Below the pieces are notes generated by a model. It saw only the letters and a program-made list of their open reading frames with translations. It was not told the DNA's origin and ran no database searches. Below are positions 7,853 to 16,450 of a stretch of 36,514 nt of DNA, one piece after another. The first letter of the stretch is position 1; the number at the start of each line of letters is the position of its first letter. The position numbers were made by a program, and so were the translations under genes. Source of the DNA: Actinomycetota bacterium. GTDB lineage: Bacteria; Actinomycetota; Actinomycetes; JACCUZ01. Where the stretch lies: NCBI GenBank assembly GCA_030841035.1, contig JAVEDI010000034.1, positions 1 through 36,514 of the forward strand, read 5' to 3'.

Positions 7853-8896
7853 ATGACCCTGATCGCCACGGACGTCCCGTCGCCCTCCCCGGAGGACGAC
7901 CGCGGCAGGCAACGACGACGACGCGGCGGTCTCGCGGGCTTTGCCGTACGCCGCCTGCTGACCGGCATCGGGACCATGGCTTTCGTCCTGGTCTTCAACT
8001 TCTTCCTGTTCCGGCTGCTGCCAGGTGACCCCATCGCGCTCTACACCCGCGGTCGGAACACCGACCGCGAGCAGATCGCCGCGTTGCGACGCGCACTGAA
8101 CAAGCCCATCGGCGAGCAGTTCGTGAACTACCTGAAGAACCCGTTCTCGAGCGGGGTGGACTCGACGCAGTTCTCACGACCCGTCTGGGACGTCATCGGC
8201 GACTACGTCTGGCCGACCCTCGTGCTGCTCGGCACGGCGACGGTGCTCTCCGCGGTCATCGGCATCGCCATCGGCATCAAGGGCGGCTGGAGACGCGGCA
8301 GCACCTTCGACCGGACGTCGACAGCGGCGACCCTCACCCTCTACGCCATGCCGGAGTTCTGGCTGGGCATGGTGCTGCTGATCCTGTTCAGCACCGGGGT
8401 GGGCGTCTTTCCCGGGGTGTTCCCCAGCGGCGGCACGCTGACCCCCGGACTGGACCCGTGGTCGGTCGACGGCATCCTCGACCAGGCCTGGCACCTGTGC
8501 CTGCCGGCGACGACCCTGACCCTCGCCTACCTCGCGGAGTATGCGCTGGTGATGCGCTCCTCGCTGGTCGACGAGCTCGGCCAGGACTACCTGATGACCG
8601 CGCGCGCCAAGGGGCTGATGGACCGGCTGGTGCGCCGGCGGCACGCGGTGCCCAACGCCCTTCTCCCCACGATCACCCTGGTGTTCCTCAACATCGGCTT
8701 CGTGGTCTCGGGCGCCATCACCGTGGAGACGGTCTTCTCGTGGCCGGGGCTCGGGTTGCTGTCCTACCAGGCGATCCGCGGGCCCGACGTACCACTGCTG
8801 CAAGCCATCTTCCTGCTGTTCTCGCTGTCGGTCGTCGCGGCCAACCTCGTGGCCGACGTCGTCGTGGCGGCTGTCGACCCACGGGTCCGGACGTGA
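7853..8896 (+). CDS. dppB: ABC transporter permease, DppB type
   Basis: This is the first inner-membrane permease subunit of the importer, 347 residues with about six transmembrane helices. The N-terminus shows the family pattern: VRRLLTGIGTMAFVLVFNFF, then LLPGDPIALY. The EAA-type cytoplasmic loop that contacts the ATPases is visible (TARAKGLMDRLVRRRHAVPN), and the usual end FSWPGLGLLSYQAI to VVAAVDPRVRT is present. Translation starts at ATG 7853, 17 bp after the binding-protein stop. The stop codon overlaps the next start as GTGA. A stretch of about 65 charged and low-complexity residues precedes or interrupts the conserved N-terminal region less compactly than usual. The gene symbol is by family only. 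Confidence 0.92.
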   Translation: MTLIATDVPSPSPEDDRGRQRRRRGGLAGFAVRRLLTGIGTMAFVLVFNFFLFRLLPGDPIALYTRGRNTDREQIAALRRALNKPIGEQFVNYLKNPFSSGVDSTQFSRPVWDVIGDYVWPTLVLLGTATVLSAVIGIAIGIKGGWRRGSTFDRTSTAATLTLYAMPEFWLGMVLLILFSTGVGVFPGVFPSGGTLTPGLDPWSVDGILDQAWHLCLPATTLTLAYLAEYALVMRSSLVDELGQDYLMTARAKGLMDRLVRRRHAVPNALLPTITLVFLNIGFVVSGAITVETVFSWPGLGLLSYQAIRGPDVPLLQAIFLLFSLSVVAANLVADVVVAAVDPRVRT

Positions 8897-9807
8897 GCGC
8901 GCCGGCTGCTGCACCGGTCCTGTCGGCCCGCGCGGTCGTGCGGGCCCGGCGGCGCGCGGCGCGGCGGCGCTTCGTCGCCGACTTCCGCGCGCAACGCGCT
9001 GGTGTCGCCGGTGTCGCCATCCTCGTGGTGTTCATCGGGCTTGCACTGCTGGCGCCGGTGCTGTTCGGCTCCGACCAGCTGCAGGTCACCAAGGCGACCG
9101 GTGGCACGCTGCAGCCTCCCGACGGCTCGTTCCCGCTCGGCACCGACGAGACCGGTCGCTCGGTGCTCGCCCTCGTCGTGTGGGGCGCGCGCGTGTCCCT
9201 GCTCGTGGGCGTCGCCGCGACCGTGATCTCCATGGCCATCGGGACGCTGGTGGGCATCGCCTCCGGGCACTTCGGGAGCTGGCTGGGTGCCCTGCTCGAG
9301 CGGCTCACCGACTGGTTCCTCGTCATCCCGTTCCTGCCGCTCGCGATCGTGCTGGCCACGGTCCTCGGGTCCTCGCTGCTGAACGTCATCATCGTCATCG
9401 GCGTGACGTCGTGGCCGGGCACCGCGCGGCTGGTGCGGGCGCAGACCCTGTCGGTGGAGGCGCGGCCCTATCTCGAGCGCGCACGGGTGCTCGGCGGCGG
9501 CCACTGGCACCAGATGTCGCGCCACGTGCTGCCCAACGTCATGCCGCTCGTGCTGGCGAACACCACCCTCACCGTCGCGATCGCGATCCTGTCCGAGACC
9601 ACGCTGTCGTTCCTCGGCCTCGGCGACCCGTTCCGCGTCTCGTGGGGCTCGATGCTCGACAACGCGTTCGCCGCCGGGGCCATCAGCGCGGGCGCCTGGT
9701 GGTACCTCCTGCCCCCCGGCGTCTGCGTCGTGATCGTGGTGCTCGCCTTCACGCTGGTCGGCCGTGCCCTGGAGAACGTCCTCGACCCGCGCTCCCGGGA
9801 GGGCTGA
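8893..9807 (+). CDS. dppC: ABC transporter permease, DppC type
   Basis: This second permease subunit has 304 residues. It begins with an Arg-rich cytoplasmic segment (VVRARRRAARRRFVADF), then the first membrane helix (GVAGVAILVVFIGLALLAPV). The family landmark PLGTDETGRSVLALVVWGARVS precedes the membrane-spanning core. The EAA loop is EARPYLERARVLGGGHWHQM, and the protein closes with ETTLSFLGLGDP and the C-terminal ALENVLDPR. GTG 8893 overlaps the dppB stop by 4 bp, so the two permeases are translationally coupled and probably made in equal amounts. Confidence 0.92.
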   Translation: MSAPAAAPVLSARAVVRARRRAARRRFVADFRAQRAGVAGVAILVVFIGLALLAPVLFGSDQLQVTKATGGTLQPPDGSFPLGTDETGRSVLALVVWGARVSLLVGVAATVISMAIGTLVGIASGHFGSWLGALLERLTDWFLVIPFLPLAIVLATVLGSSLLNVIIVIGVTSWPGTARLVRAQTLSVEARPYLERARVLGGGHWHQMSRHVLPNVMPLVLANTTLTVAIAILSETTLSFLGLGDPFRVSWGSMLDNAFAAGAISAGAWWYLLPPGVCVVIVVLAFTLVGRALENVLDPRSREG

Positions 9808-9811
9808 GCCG

Positions 9812-10795
9812 ATGAGCCTCCTGCGGCTCGAGGACCTCACGGTCACCTACCGCACCGCGGAGGGCGCGGTCCCGGCGGTGCGTGGTGTCAGCCTCGAGCT
9901 CGAGGCGGGTACGACGCTGGGGGTGGCGGGCGAGTCGGGGTCGGGCAAGTCGACGCTCGCGGCGACCGTGCTGCGCCTGACGCCACCGACGGCCACGGTG
10001 GGCGGCCGCGTGCTGCTCGACGGCGAGGACGTGCTGACCATGTCATTCGGCCGGTTGCGCGCGGTGCGCTGGGCGGCGGCCGCCATCGTGTTCCAGGGGG
10101 CCCTGCACTCGCTCAACCCGCTGCAGCGGGTGGGCCAGCAGATCGCGGAGCCCGTGTTGCTGCACGACGCCGACGTCACGCGCCGCCAGGCCGACCAGCG
10201 GGTGCGCGACCTGCTCGGCCAGGTCGGGCTCGCCGGCCGGCTCGCGTCGGCGTACCCCCATCAGCTCTCCGGTGGCCAGAAGCAGCGCATGATGATCGCG
10301 ATGGCGCTGGCCTGCCGGCCGCGGCTGCTGATCGCCGACGAACCCACCACCGCGCTGGACGTGATGGTGCAGGCGCAGGTGCTCGACCTGCTCACGACGC
10401 TGGTGCGCGACCTCGGGCTGGGCCTGGTCCTCATCAGCCACGACCTGTCGGTGCTGGGCACGACGTGCGAGCGGCTCGCGGTGATGTACGCCGGCCGGGT
10501 GGTGGAGGAGGGGCCGTCCGCCGACGTGCTCGCCCGGGCCCGGCACCCCTACACGCGCGCGTTGTCGGCGGCCTTCCCGACGATCGGCGACGCGGCGGCG
10601 AGGTTCGCACCCCGGGGCCTGCCCGGTGATCCGCCGTGGCCCGGCGACCTGCCGCCCGGCTGCCCCTTCCATCCTCGCTGCGGGGAGGCCGTCGCCGCCT
10701 GCGCCGGGACCGACGTACGGCTGCGGGAGTGCGGCGGCGCGCACCGTGCGGCCTGCGTGCACGTGGGGACCCGGCCTGTCGAGGTCCGCGCATGA
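9812..10795 (+). CDS. dppD: Importer ATP-binding protein, DppD/OppD type
   Basis: This 327-residue ATPase powers the importer. Walker A is GESGSGKST (residues 40-48), the ABC signature is LSGGQKQR (152-159), Walker B is LLIADEP (172-178) and the switch histidine is in LISHDLS. The C-terminal oligopeptide/dipeptide extension (HPYTRALSAAFP, then GCPFHPRC with further cysteines) is typical of this subfamily; in some relatives this cysteine group binds an iron-sulphur cluster. ATG 9812 follows the permease stop by 4 bp, and the stop overlaps the next start as ATGA. Confidence 0.93.
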   Translation: MSLLRLEDLTVTYRTAEGAVPAVRGVSLELEAGTTLGVAGESGSGKSTLAATVLRLTPPTATVGGRVLLDGEDVLTMSFGRLRAVRWAAAAIVFQGALHSLNPLQRVGQQIAEPVLLHDADVTRRQADQRVRDLLGQVGLAGRLASAYPHQLSGGQKQRMMIAMALACRPRLLIADEPTTALDVMVQAQVLDLLTTLVRDLGLGLVLISHDLSVLGTTCERLAVMYAGRVVEEGPSADVLARARHPYTRALSAAFPTIGDAAARFAPRGLPGDPPWPGDLPPGCPFHPRCGEAVAACAGTDVRLRECGGAHRAACVHVGTRPVEVRA

Positions 10796-11811
10796 GAGGG
10801 CCGGCCGAGGGGCCGGTGCTGGAGGCCAGAGGCCTGGAGACGACGTTCCGCGGGCGGGGGGGCGGCACGGCGCGGGCCGTCGACGGTGTCGACCTTGCAC
10901 TGGGACGCTCCCAGATCGTCGCCCTGGTCGGGGAGTCCGGCTGCGGCAAGACGACGCTCGCCCGGACGCTGCTGGGGCTCGAGCGACCCTCGCGCGGCCA
11001 GGTCCTCTTCGACGGCCGCATCCTCGACTACGCGTCGAAGCCGTTGAAGGCCTACCGCCGCCAGGTGCAATTGGTGCTGCAGGACCCGACCGGCTCGCTC
11101 AACCCGCGACACAGCGTCTACGAGGCGGTCGCCGAGGGGCTGCGGGTGCACAAGGTGGGCGGCGACGAGGAGGCCCTGGTCGCCCGCGCACTCTCGCAGG
11201 CGGGACTGCGCCCGCCGGAGCGCTACTTCCTGCGCCGCCCGCACGAGCTCTCGGGTGGGCAGCGGCAGCGTGTCGTCATCGCTGGTGCGCTCGTCCTGCA
11301 GCCCGAGGTGCTGGTGGCCGACGAGCCCGTGTCGTCGCTGGACGCGTCGGTGCGCGGCGAGATCCTCGCCCTGCTGCTGTCCCTGCGCCAGGACCTCGGT
11401 CTTTCCGTGCTCGTCGTGACCCACGACCTGGGCCTCGCCTGGAACATCGCCGACCGCATCGCCGTGATGTATCTGGGCCGGATCGTCGAGACGGGCCCCA
11501 CCGAGAAGGTGCTCCGCGACCCGCAGCACCCCTACACGCAGGCCCTGCTCTCGGTGGTGCCGGAGACACGCCGCCTCGAGCAGGTGGTGCTGCGTGGTGA
11601 GCCGCCCGACCCCACCCGGATCCCGGCGGGCTGCAGGTTCCATCCTCGCTGCCCGGCGCTCGCCTCCGGTGTGGCGGCGGCGGCGAGGATCGCCGACGAC
11701 TGCCGCTCGACGCCGCTGGCCCCGCTGCCCGCGACGGAGGAGCACGCGGCTGCCTGCTTCCTCTCCGGGCTCGGACAGGGCATGCTGTCCCCAGCTGTTA
11801 CTGACTCGTGA
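10792..11811 (+). CDS. dppF: Importer ATP-binding protein, DppF/OppF type
   Basis: This 339-residue second ATPase pairs with the preceding one. Walker A is GESGCGKTT (47-55), followed by LVLQDPTGSLNPR in the Q-loop region, the signature LSGGQRQR, Walker B VLVADEPVSSLD and the switch histidine in VVTHDLG. It ends with the HPYTQALLSVVP and CRFHPRCPA extension of the oligopeptide subfamily. ATG 10792 overlaps the dppD stop. The last codons (ACT GAC TCG TGA) lie inside the 20-bp palindrome at 11799-11818, so this coding end doubles as a probable control site for the following genes. A further inverted repeat, GGACAG-N6-CTGTCC (11773-11790), is also inside the 3' end. Confidence 0.93.
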   Translation: MRGPAEGPVLEARGLETTFRGRGGGTARAVDGVDLALGRSQIVALVGESGCGKTTLARTLLGLERPSRGQVLFDGRILDYASKPLKAYRRQVQLVLQDPTGSLNPRHSVYEAVAEGLRVHKVGGDEEALVARALSQAGLRPPERYFLRRPHELSGGQRQRVVIAGALVLQPEVLVADEPVSSLDASVRGEILALLLSLRQDLGLSVLVVTHDLGLAWNIADRIAVMYLGRIVETGPTEKVLRDPQHPYTQALLSVVPETRRLEQVVLRGEPPDPTRIPAGCRFHPRCPALASGVAAAARIADDCRSTPLAPLPATEEHAAACFLSGLGQGMLSPAVTDS

Positions 11812-11818
11812 GTCAGTA
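11799..11818. promoter_or_regulatory. Operator candidate, copy 2 (perfect palindrome)
   Basis: TACTGACTCGTGAGTCAGTA consists of two perfect 9-bp arms around GT. It straddles the dppF stop codon and lies 27 bp before the start of the FAD oxidoreductase. The size and symmetry fit a TetR-family dimer. A close copy stands at 5826-5845, ahead of the importer operon. The TetR gene at 15798-16403 is the natural candidate regulator, but binding has not been shown. Confidence 0.65.
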
Positions 11819-11845
11819 GTCACTGACAGGACAAGGAGACCTCGC

Positions 11846-13471
11846 GTGACGAACCGGTACGACGTCATCGTCGTCGGCGGGGGCCACAACGGGCTCGTCG
11901 CGGCGGCGTACCTGGCCCGCAGCGGGCTGCGCACCGTCGTGTGCGAGGCGCGCCATGTCGTGGGGGGCGCAGCGGTGACCGAGCAGCCCTTCGGTCCCGC
12001 GTACAAGATCACGTCGTTGTCGTACGTCGTCAGCCTGCTGCCGCCGTCGCTGGTGTCGGACCTGGGCCTCGACCGGTACGGCTACCACGTCTACCCGCAG
12101 GGCCCCTACTTCGCGCCGCACGAGGACGGCCGGTACCTCGCGCTGCCCGACGACCGCGAGCGGCGCCGCGAGCAGATCGCCAAGTTCTCCGACAAGGACG
12201 CCGTCGCGATCGACCGTTGGGACGCCTGGATGGACGAGCTCGCGAGCGTTCTCGGCCCGCTGATCGACGAGATAGCCCCTCGGCTGGGATCGCACCGCCC
12301 GGCCGACCTGCCCTCGCAGCTGCGCCTCCTGCGGCACCTGAGCAAGCTCGACACCCGCCGCGCCGTCGAGGTCACCCGGATGTTCACGATGAGCATCGCC
12401 GACCTCCTCGACGACTTCTTCACCTCCGACGCCGTCAAGGGCGTGCTCTCGGTCAGCGGCGTCATCGGTACCTGGGCCGGGCCGCGCTCTGCCGGCACCG
12501 CCTACGTCATGGCCCACCACCACATCGGCGACCTCGGCGACGGCAAGGTCGGGACGTGGGGCTTCCCCCGCGGCGGGATGGGCGCAGTGACCCAGGCGAT
12601 GGCCGCGGCCGCACGGTCCTTCGGCGTGGTGATCCGCACCTCGGCACGGGTGGAGCAGATCACCACCCGTGGCGGTGCGGTGACCGGCGTCGTGCTGACA
12701 GGGGGAGAGGAGCTCGCCGCGGACACGGTCGTGACGACCGCCCACCCGACGATCTCCTTCCTCCGGCTGCTCGACCGTGCCGTGCTGCCGGCCGACTTCG
12801 TCGCCGACATCGAGCGGTGGAAGAGCCGCAGCGGCGCCGTCAAGGTCAACCTGGCTGTCGACCGGCTCCCGGAGTTCGCATCGCGACCGGGGTTCGACCG
12901 CGAGGTGCACGGTGCCACGATCGTGCTCGCGGAGTCGATGGACGGCATCGAGGGCGCCTTCCAGGACGCTGTCTCGGGACGGTCCTCGTCGGTGCCGTTC
13001 GCCGATGTCTGCATCCCCTCGGTGTTCGACGACTCGCTGGCTCCCGAGGGTCACCACGTGGTGTCGATGTTCACCCAGTGGGTGCCGCACGAGTGGTCGG
13101 CGCAACCGCACACGGCCGACCTCGAGGCGCACGCCGACCGGGTCGTCGCGCGGATGGAGGCGGTGGCGCCCGGCTTCACCGACTCGGTGCTGCAGCGGCA
13201 GGTCATCGGCCCGCACGAGATGGAGGCCGAGTACGGCCTGGTCGGCGGCAACATCTTCCACGGCGAGCTGTCGGGGTCGCAGCTGTTCCATGCGCGCCCG
13301 GCCGCGGGGTACGCCGACCTGCGCACCCCGGTGCGGGGGCTCTACCAGGCCGGCTCCTCGACCCACGGCGGCGGCGGCGTGACCGGCATCCCGGGCCGCA
13401 ACGCGGTGCGCCAGGTGCTGCGTGACCGTCGCCACGCGCGCTTCACGGCCCGCCGCTCGCGGCGCGGTTAG
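11846..13471 (+). CDS. FAD-dependent oxidoreductase, CrtI/phytoene-desaturase-like
   Basis: This 541-residue flavoprotein opens with a dinucleotide-binding fold (YDVIVVGGGHNGLVAAAYLA), then the second FAD contact ARHVVGGAAVTE. It closes with the family's C-terminal flavin motif (GLYQAGSSTHGGGGVTGIPG). It belongs to the broad CrtI/PYROXD2-like group and shows no sign of carotenoid context. Start GTG 11846 is set by AAGGAG at 11833-11838 with a 7-nt spacer. The neighbours are importer genes upstream and a Rieske oxygenase 12 bp downstream, so it probably performs an FAD-dependent oxidation in the same catabolic route. The substrate cannot be assigned. Confidence 0.85.
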   Translation: MTNRYDVIVVGGGHNGLVAAAYLARSGLRTVVCEARHVVGGAAVTEQPFGPAYKITSLSYVVSLLPPSLVSDLGLDRYGYHVYPQGPYFAPHEDGRYLALPDDRERRREQIAKFSDKDAVAIDRWDAWMDELASVLGPLIDEIAPRLGSHRPADLPSQLRLLRHLSKLDTRRAVEVTRMFTMSIADLLDDFFTSDAVKGVLSVSGVIGTWAGPRSAGTAYVMAHHHIGDLGDGKVGTWGFPRGGMGAVTQAMAAAARSFGVVIRTSARVEQITTRGGAVTGVVLTGGEELAADTVVTTAHPTISFLRLLDRAVLPADFVADIERWKSRSGAVKVNLAVDRLPEFASRPGFDREVHGATIVLAESMDGIEGAFQDAVSGRSSSVPFADVCIPSVFDDSLAPEGHHVVSMFTQWVPHEWSAQPHTADLEAHADRVVARMEAVAPGFTDSVLQRQVIGPHEMEAEYGLVGGNIFHGELSGSQLFHARPAAGYADLRTPVRGLYQAGSSTHGGGGVTGIPGRNAVRQVLRDRRHARFTARRSRRG

Positions 13472-13483
13472 GCGGGGTACGTC

Positions 13484-14617
13484 GTGCCGCCCCTGCAGGC
13501 CGCGCTCCCCGCGGCGTACTACATCGACCAGTCGCACTGGCGACGCGAGCGGGAGCAGGTGCTGCACCGCGAGTGGTTCTGCGCGGGACGGCTCTGCGAC
13601 CTCGGCCTGGTCGCCGAGGACGGCAGCCCGGCGACCCAGCGCCTCGCGGTCGTCGACGTCGCGGGCGAGAGCGTGCTGGTCACCTGCGACGCCGACGGCG
13701 CCCTGCACGGGTTCTACAACGTCTGCCGGCACCGTGGGTCACAGGTCGTGCCGGTCGAACCCCGCGCCGGGCGGCCGGCGCCGTGCCCGGCCGCGTCGCT
13801 GCGCTGCCCCTACCACTCGTGGACCTACGACCTGTCCGGCCGGCTGCTGCGCGCCCCGCACACCGAGGAGGTGACGGACTTCGACCCCGGGTCGTTCGGG
13901 CTGACCCCGGTGGCTGCCGACACGTGGGGCGGCTTCGTGTTCCTGCACCTCACGCCGGAGGAGGCGCCCCCGTTGCTCGAGTCGCTCGGCGCGGTGCCGC
14001 GGCGCCTGTCGCGCTACCCCCTCGCGTCACTCGTGGTCGGGCACCGACTGACCTACGACGTCGCGGCCAACTACAAGGTGGTGCTCGAGAACTACAACGA
14101 GTGCTACCACTGCGCCGGTGTGCACCCCGAGCTCGTCCGACTGGTGCCCGCCTTCGCCCGCGGCGGCACGGGCCTCGACTGGACCAACGGCATCGCGCAC
14201 CGCCCGGGGGCGTGGACCTTCTCGGACTCGGGCACCTCCCTGCGCAACCGCTTCCCGGACCTGGACGCCCACGAGCAGGTGCGGCACAAGGGCGAGCTCG
14301 TCTACCCCAACCTGATGCTGAGCCTCTCGGCCGACCACGTCGCCGCCTTCACCCTCTGGCCGACCGGTGCGGGGCACACGCGGATCGAGTGCGCGCTGCT
14401 CTTCGCCCCGGACGAGCGCGATCAGGAAACCTTCGACCCCTCAGACGTCGTCGGGTTCTGGGATCTCGTGAACCGGCAGGACTGGGCGGTGTGCGCGTCG
14501 GTGCAGCGCGGCATGTCGTCGCGCGGCTACCGCGCCGGATGGTTCGCACCGATGGAGGAACCCAGTCTCGACATCAGGCGCTGGCTGCTGACCCGGCTCG
14601 GGGACGAGACGTCGTGA
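13484..14617 (+). CDS. Rieske oxygenase alpha subunit, quaternary-amine (GbcA/CntA-like) type
   Basis: This 377-residue enzyme should use O2 and electrons from a reductase to oxidise or demethylate its substrate. The Rieske [2Fe-2S] ligands are C81 and H83 (CRHRG) and C108 and H111 (CPYHSW). The mononuclear iron ligands are H209, H214 and D333 (NRQDW). The bridging position is E206 in NECYHCAGVH; most ring-hydroxylating dioxygenases have Asp there, whereas carnitine monooxygenase has Glu. This favours a quaternary or N-methylated amine over an aromatic ring. The start is GTG 13484, and the stop overlaps the next gene as GTGA. No beta subunit or reductase gene adjoins it. Confidence 0.88.
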   Translation: MPPLQAALPAAYYIDQSHWRREREQVLHREWFCAGRLCDLGLVAEDGSPATQRLAVVDVAGESVLVTCDADGALHGFYNVCRHRGSQVVPVEPRAGRPAPCPAASLRCPYHSWTYDLSGRLLRAPHTEEVTDFDPGSFGLTPVAADTWGGFVFLHLTPEEAPPLLESLGAVPRRLSRYPLASLVVGHRLTYDVAANYKVVLENYNECYHCAGVHPELVRLVPAFARGGTGLDWTNGIAHRPGAWTFSDSGTSLRNRFPDLDAHEQVRHKGELVYPNLMLSLSADHVAAFTLWPTGAGHTRIECALLFAPDERDQETFDPSDVVGFWDLVNRQDWAVCASVQRGMSSRGYRAGWFAPMEEPSLDIRRWLLTRLGDETS

Positions 14618-15786
14618 GCCAGCCCGACGTCGTGGTCGTGGGCGGTGGAGCCCTGGGCAGCGCCACGGCGTGGCAGCTCGCGCGCCGGGGCGCCGACGTG
14701 GTGCTGCTGGAGCAGTTCGGGTTCGGCCATCATCGAGGCGCCTCGCACGGCACCTCCCGGATCCTGCGCCGCAGCTACCACACACCGGCCTACGTGCGGC
14801 TGGCGGACGAGGCCTACGCCGACTGGTCGGTGCTCGAGGCTGAGGCGGGGGAGCGACTCGTCACCCGCGTCGGCGGCCTCGACCTGTTCCCGCGCGACGC
14901 TGCCATCCCGCCGGCCGACTACGTCGCCAGCCTGACGGCGTGCGGTGTGCCGTTCGAGCAGCTGTCCGGGGCCGAGGTGTCCGCCCGGTGGCCCGCGCTG
15001 GTGCTGCCGGAGGACATCCTCGCGGTGCACCAGGCGGACACGTCCATCGTCCCGGCGGGCCGGGGCACGGCCACGCTGCAGCGCAGGGCGAGGGCGGCCG
15101 GCGCACGGCTCGTGGACAGGTGCCCGGTGCTCGAACTCGTCGACCGGGGCAAAGCCGGTGTCGAGGTCCGCACGCCCTTGGAGTCCTACCGGCCGTCGCG
15201 CGTCGTGCTGACCGCCGACTCGTGGACCAACGACCTGCTGGCACCGCTCGGCGCGGCCGTGCCGTTGACGGTCACGCGCGAGCAGGTCACCTACTTCGCG
15301 CCCGAGGACCCGGGCGCGTTCGGGCCCGACCGGCTGCCGGTGTGGATCTGGATGGACGACCCGTCGTTCTACGGCTTTCCGACGTACGGCGAGAGCGGCA
15401 CCGGGCACCTGGTCAAGGCGGCGCAGGACTGCGGGGGGGCGCTGACGAGTGCCGACGGGCGTTCGTTCGACACCGACCAGGCGGCGCTGGACCTGCTCAC
15501 CCGTTTCCTCGGCCCGCTGTTGCCCGGCGTCGGGCCCGCGGTGCGCACCGAGACGTGCCTCTACACGCTGACGCCGGACCGGGACTTCGTCCTCGGGCCG
15601 GTGGCCGCCCATCCCTGCGTGCTGCTCGGTCTGGGCGCCGGGCACGGCTTCAAGTTCGCGCCCACGCTGGGCGGGGTGCTGGCCGACCTCGTCGCCGAGG
15701 GCACCACGACCATTGACATCGCGGCGTTCGCCCCCGACCGACCGGCCCTCGTCCAGGCCGGCCACCCGGTCAGCTGGTTGGCGTGA
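14614..15786 (+). CDS. Sarcosine-oxidase-like FAD amine oxidase (MSOX/SolA family)
   Basis: This 390-residue flavoenzyme probably oxidises an N-methyl or secondary amine to an imine, releasing hydrogen peroxide and formaldehyde. The N-terminal FAD fold is VVVVGGGALGSATAW. H45 and R49 in SHGTSR occupy the positions of the monomeric sarcosine oxidase active-site pair. C315 in ETCLYTLTPD matches the cysteine that carries covalent FAD in that family, and K347 in GHGFKFAP corresponds to a conserved C-terminal lysine. GTG 14614 overlaps the Rieske stop by 4 bp, so the two are translationally coupled. Together they suggest stepwise N-demethylation. The exact amine is not known. Confidence 0.88.
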   Translation: MSQPDVVVVGGGALGSATAWQLARRGADVVLLEQFGFGHHRGASHGTSRILRRSYHTPAYVRLADEAYADWSVLEAEAGERLVTRVGGLDLFPRDAAIPPADYVASLTACGVPFEQLSGAEVSARWPALVLPEDILAVHQADTSIVPAGRGTATLQRRARAAGARLVDRCPVLELVDRGKAGVEVRTPLESYRPSRVVLTADSWTNDLLAPLGAAVPLTVTREQVTYFAPEDPGAFGPDRLPVWIWMDDPSFYGFPTYGESGTGHLVKAAQDCGGALTSADGRSFDTDQAALDLLTRFLGPLLPGVGPAVRTETCLYTLTPDRDFVLGPVAAHPCVLLGLGAGHGFKFAPTLGGVLADLVAEGTTTIDIAAFAPDRPALVQAGHPVSWLA

Positions 15787-15797
15787 CGGTGCCTCGG

Positions 15798-16403
15798 TCA
15801 GGGACGCAGGTCGCCGGGCGCGATGCCCAGCTCCGCGGCGGCGGTTGCCCGCACCCAGCCGCTGACCTGGCGGCTGCTGAGCAGCCCGTCGTGCACGGTC
15901 GCCTGCACCGCGAGGCCGTCGACGAGGGCGGTGATCCGCCAGGCCGCACCGCTGGGGTCGGCGCAGGTCAGCTCCCCCGACGCGACCCCCTGCGCGATGA
16001 CCGCAGCGACGGTGTCCTTCCAACGCACGTCCAGACGCCGCGACACCTCGGCCATCTGGGGGCTGCGCAGGGCAGCTGCCCAGGCGTCGATCCACAGCGC
16101 CCAGCCGGCCCCCTCGCCTTCCGGCCCGTACATCGTGAGGATGCGCGCCAGGCGCCGCCGCGCGCTACCGCGTCCCTGCGCGGCATGGTCGAGGCGCGCG
16201 AGGTCGCGCTCGGCGGCGTAGGCGAAGGCGGCCGAGAGCAGCGCGTCCTTGGACTCGAAGTGGTAGAAGATCAGACCGGTGCTGACCCCCAGGGCGGCGG
16301 CGACGTCGGCGGCCCGGGTGTTGGCGAAGCCGCGCTTCGCCACCTCGTCGCACGTCGCACCGAGGATCTCCTCCCGGCGGACCTCGACCTTCCGCCGAGC
16401 CAT
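15798..16403 (-). CDS. TetR-family transcriptional regulator (BetI-like)
   Basis: This 201-residue repressor has an N-terminal helix-turn-helix (ILGATCDEVAKRGFANTRAA, then DVAAALGVSTGLIFYHFESK, residues about 13-53) and a BetI/TetR_C_6-like ligand domain (WALWIDAWAAALRSPQM, ITALVDGLAVQATVHDG). BetI-type relatives often respond to choline or betaine-pathway compounds. The gene is convergent with the sarcosine-oxidase-like gene (11 bp between the ends) and divergent from the second Rieske gene (47 bp). It probably controls the importer and catabolic genes through the palindromes at 5826-5845 and 11799-11818. No copy of that palindrome is evident in its own 47-bp upstream region. Confidence 0.9.
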   Translation of the reverse strand: MARRKVEVRREEILGATCDEVAKRGFANTRAADVAAALGVSTGLIFYHFESKDALLSAAFAYAAERDLARLDHAAQGRGSARRRLARILTMYGPEGEGAGWALWIDAWAAALRSPQMAEVSRRLDVRWKDTVAAVIAQGVASGELTCADPSGAAWRITALVDGLAVQATVHDGLLSSRQVSGWVRATAAAELGIAPGDLRP

Positions 16404-16450
16404 GGCGCGACCCTACCGCCGCAGCCTGACCGCAGGGATGGGGCCGGCCG

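Noticed and set aside
11846-13471. Carotenoid phytoene desaturase
   Set aside because: No phytoene synthase or other carotenoid genes are nearby, and the CrtI-like fold is shared by many other oxidoreductases.
11813-13732. Long minus-strand open frame opposite the CrtI-like gene
   Set aside because: It shows only Val/Arg/Gly/Asp low-complexity residues. The plus strand has FAD motifs at both ends and a good ribosome-binding site.
13484-14617. Aromatic-ring dioxygenase alpha subunit
   Set aside because: The bridging residue is Glu instead of Asp, there is no beta-subunit gene, and the neighbours are amine-oxidising enzymes.
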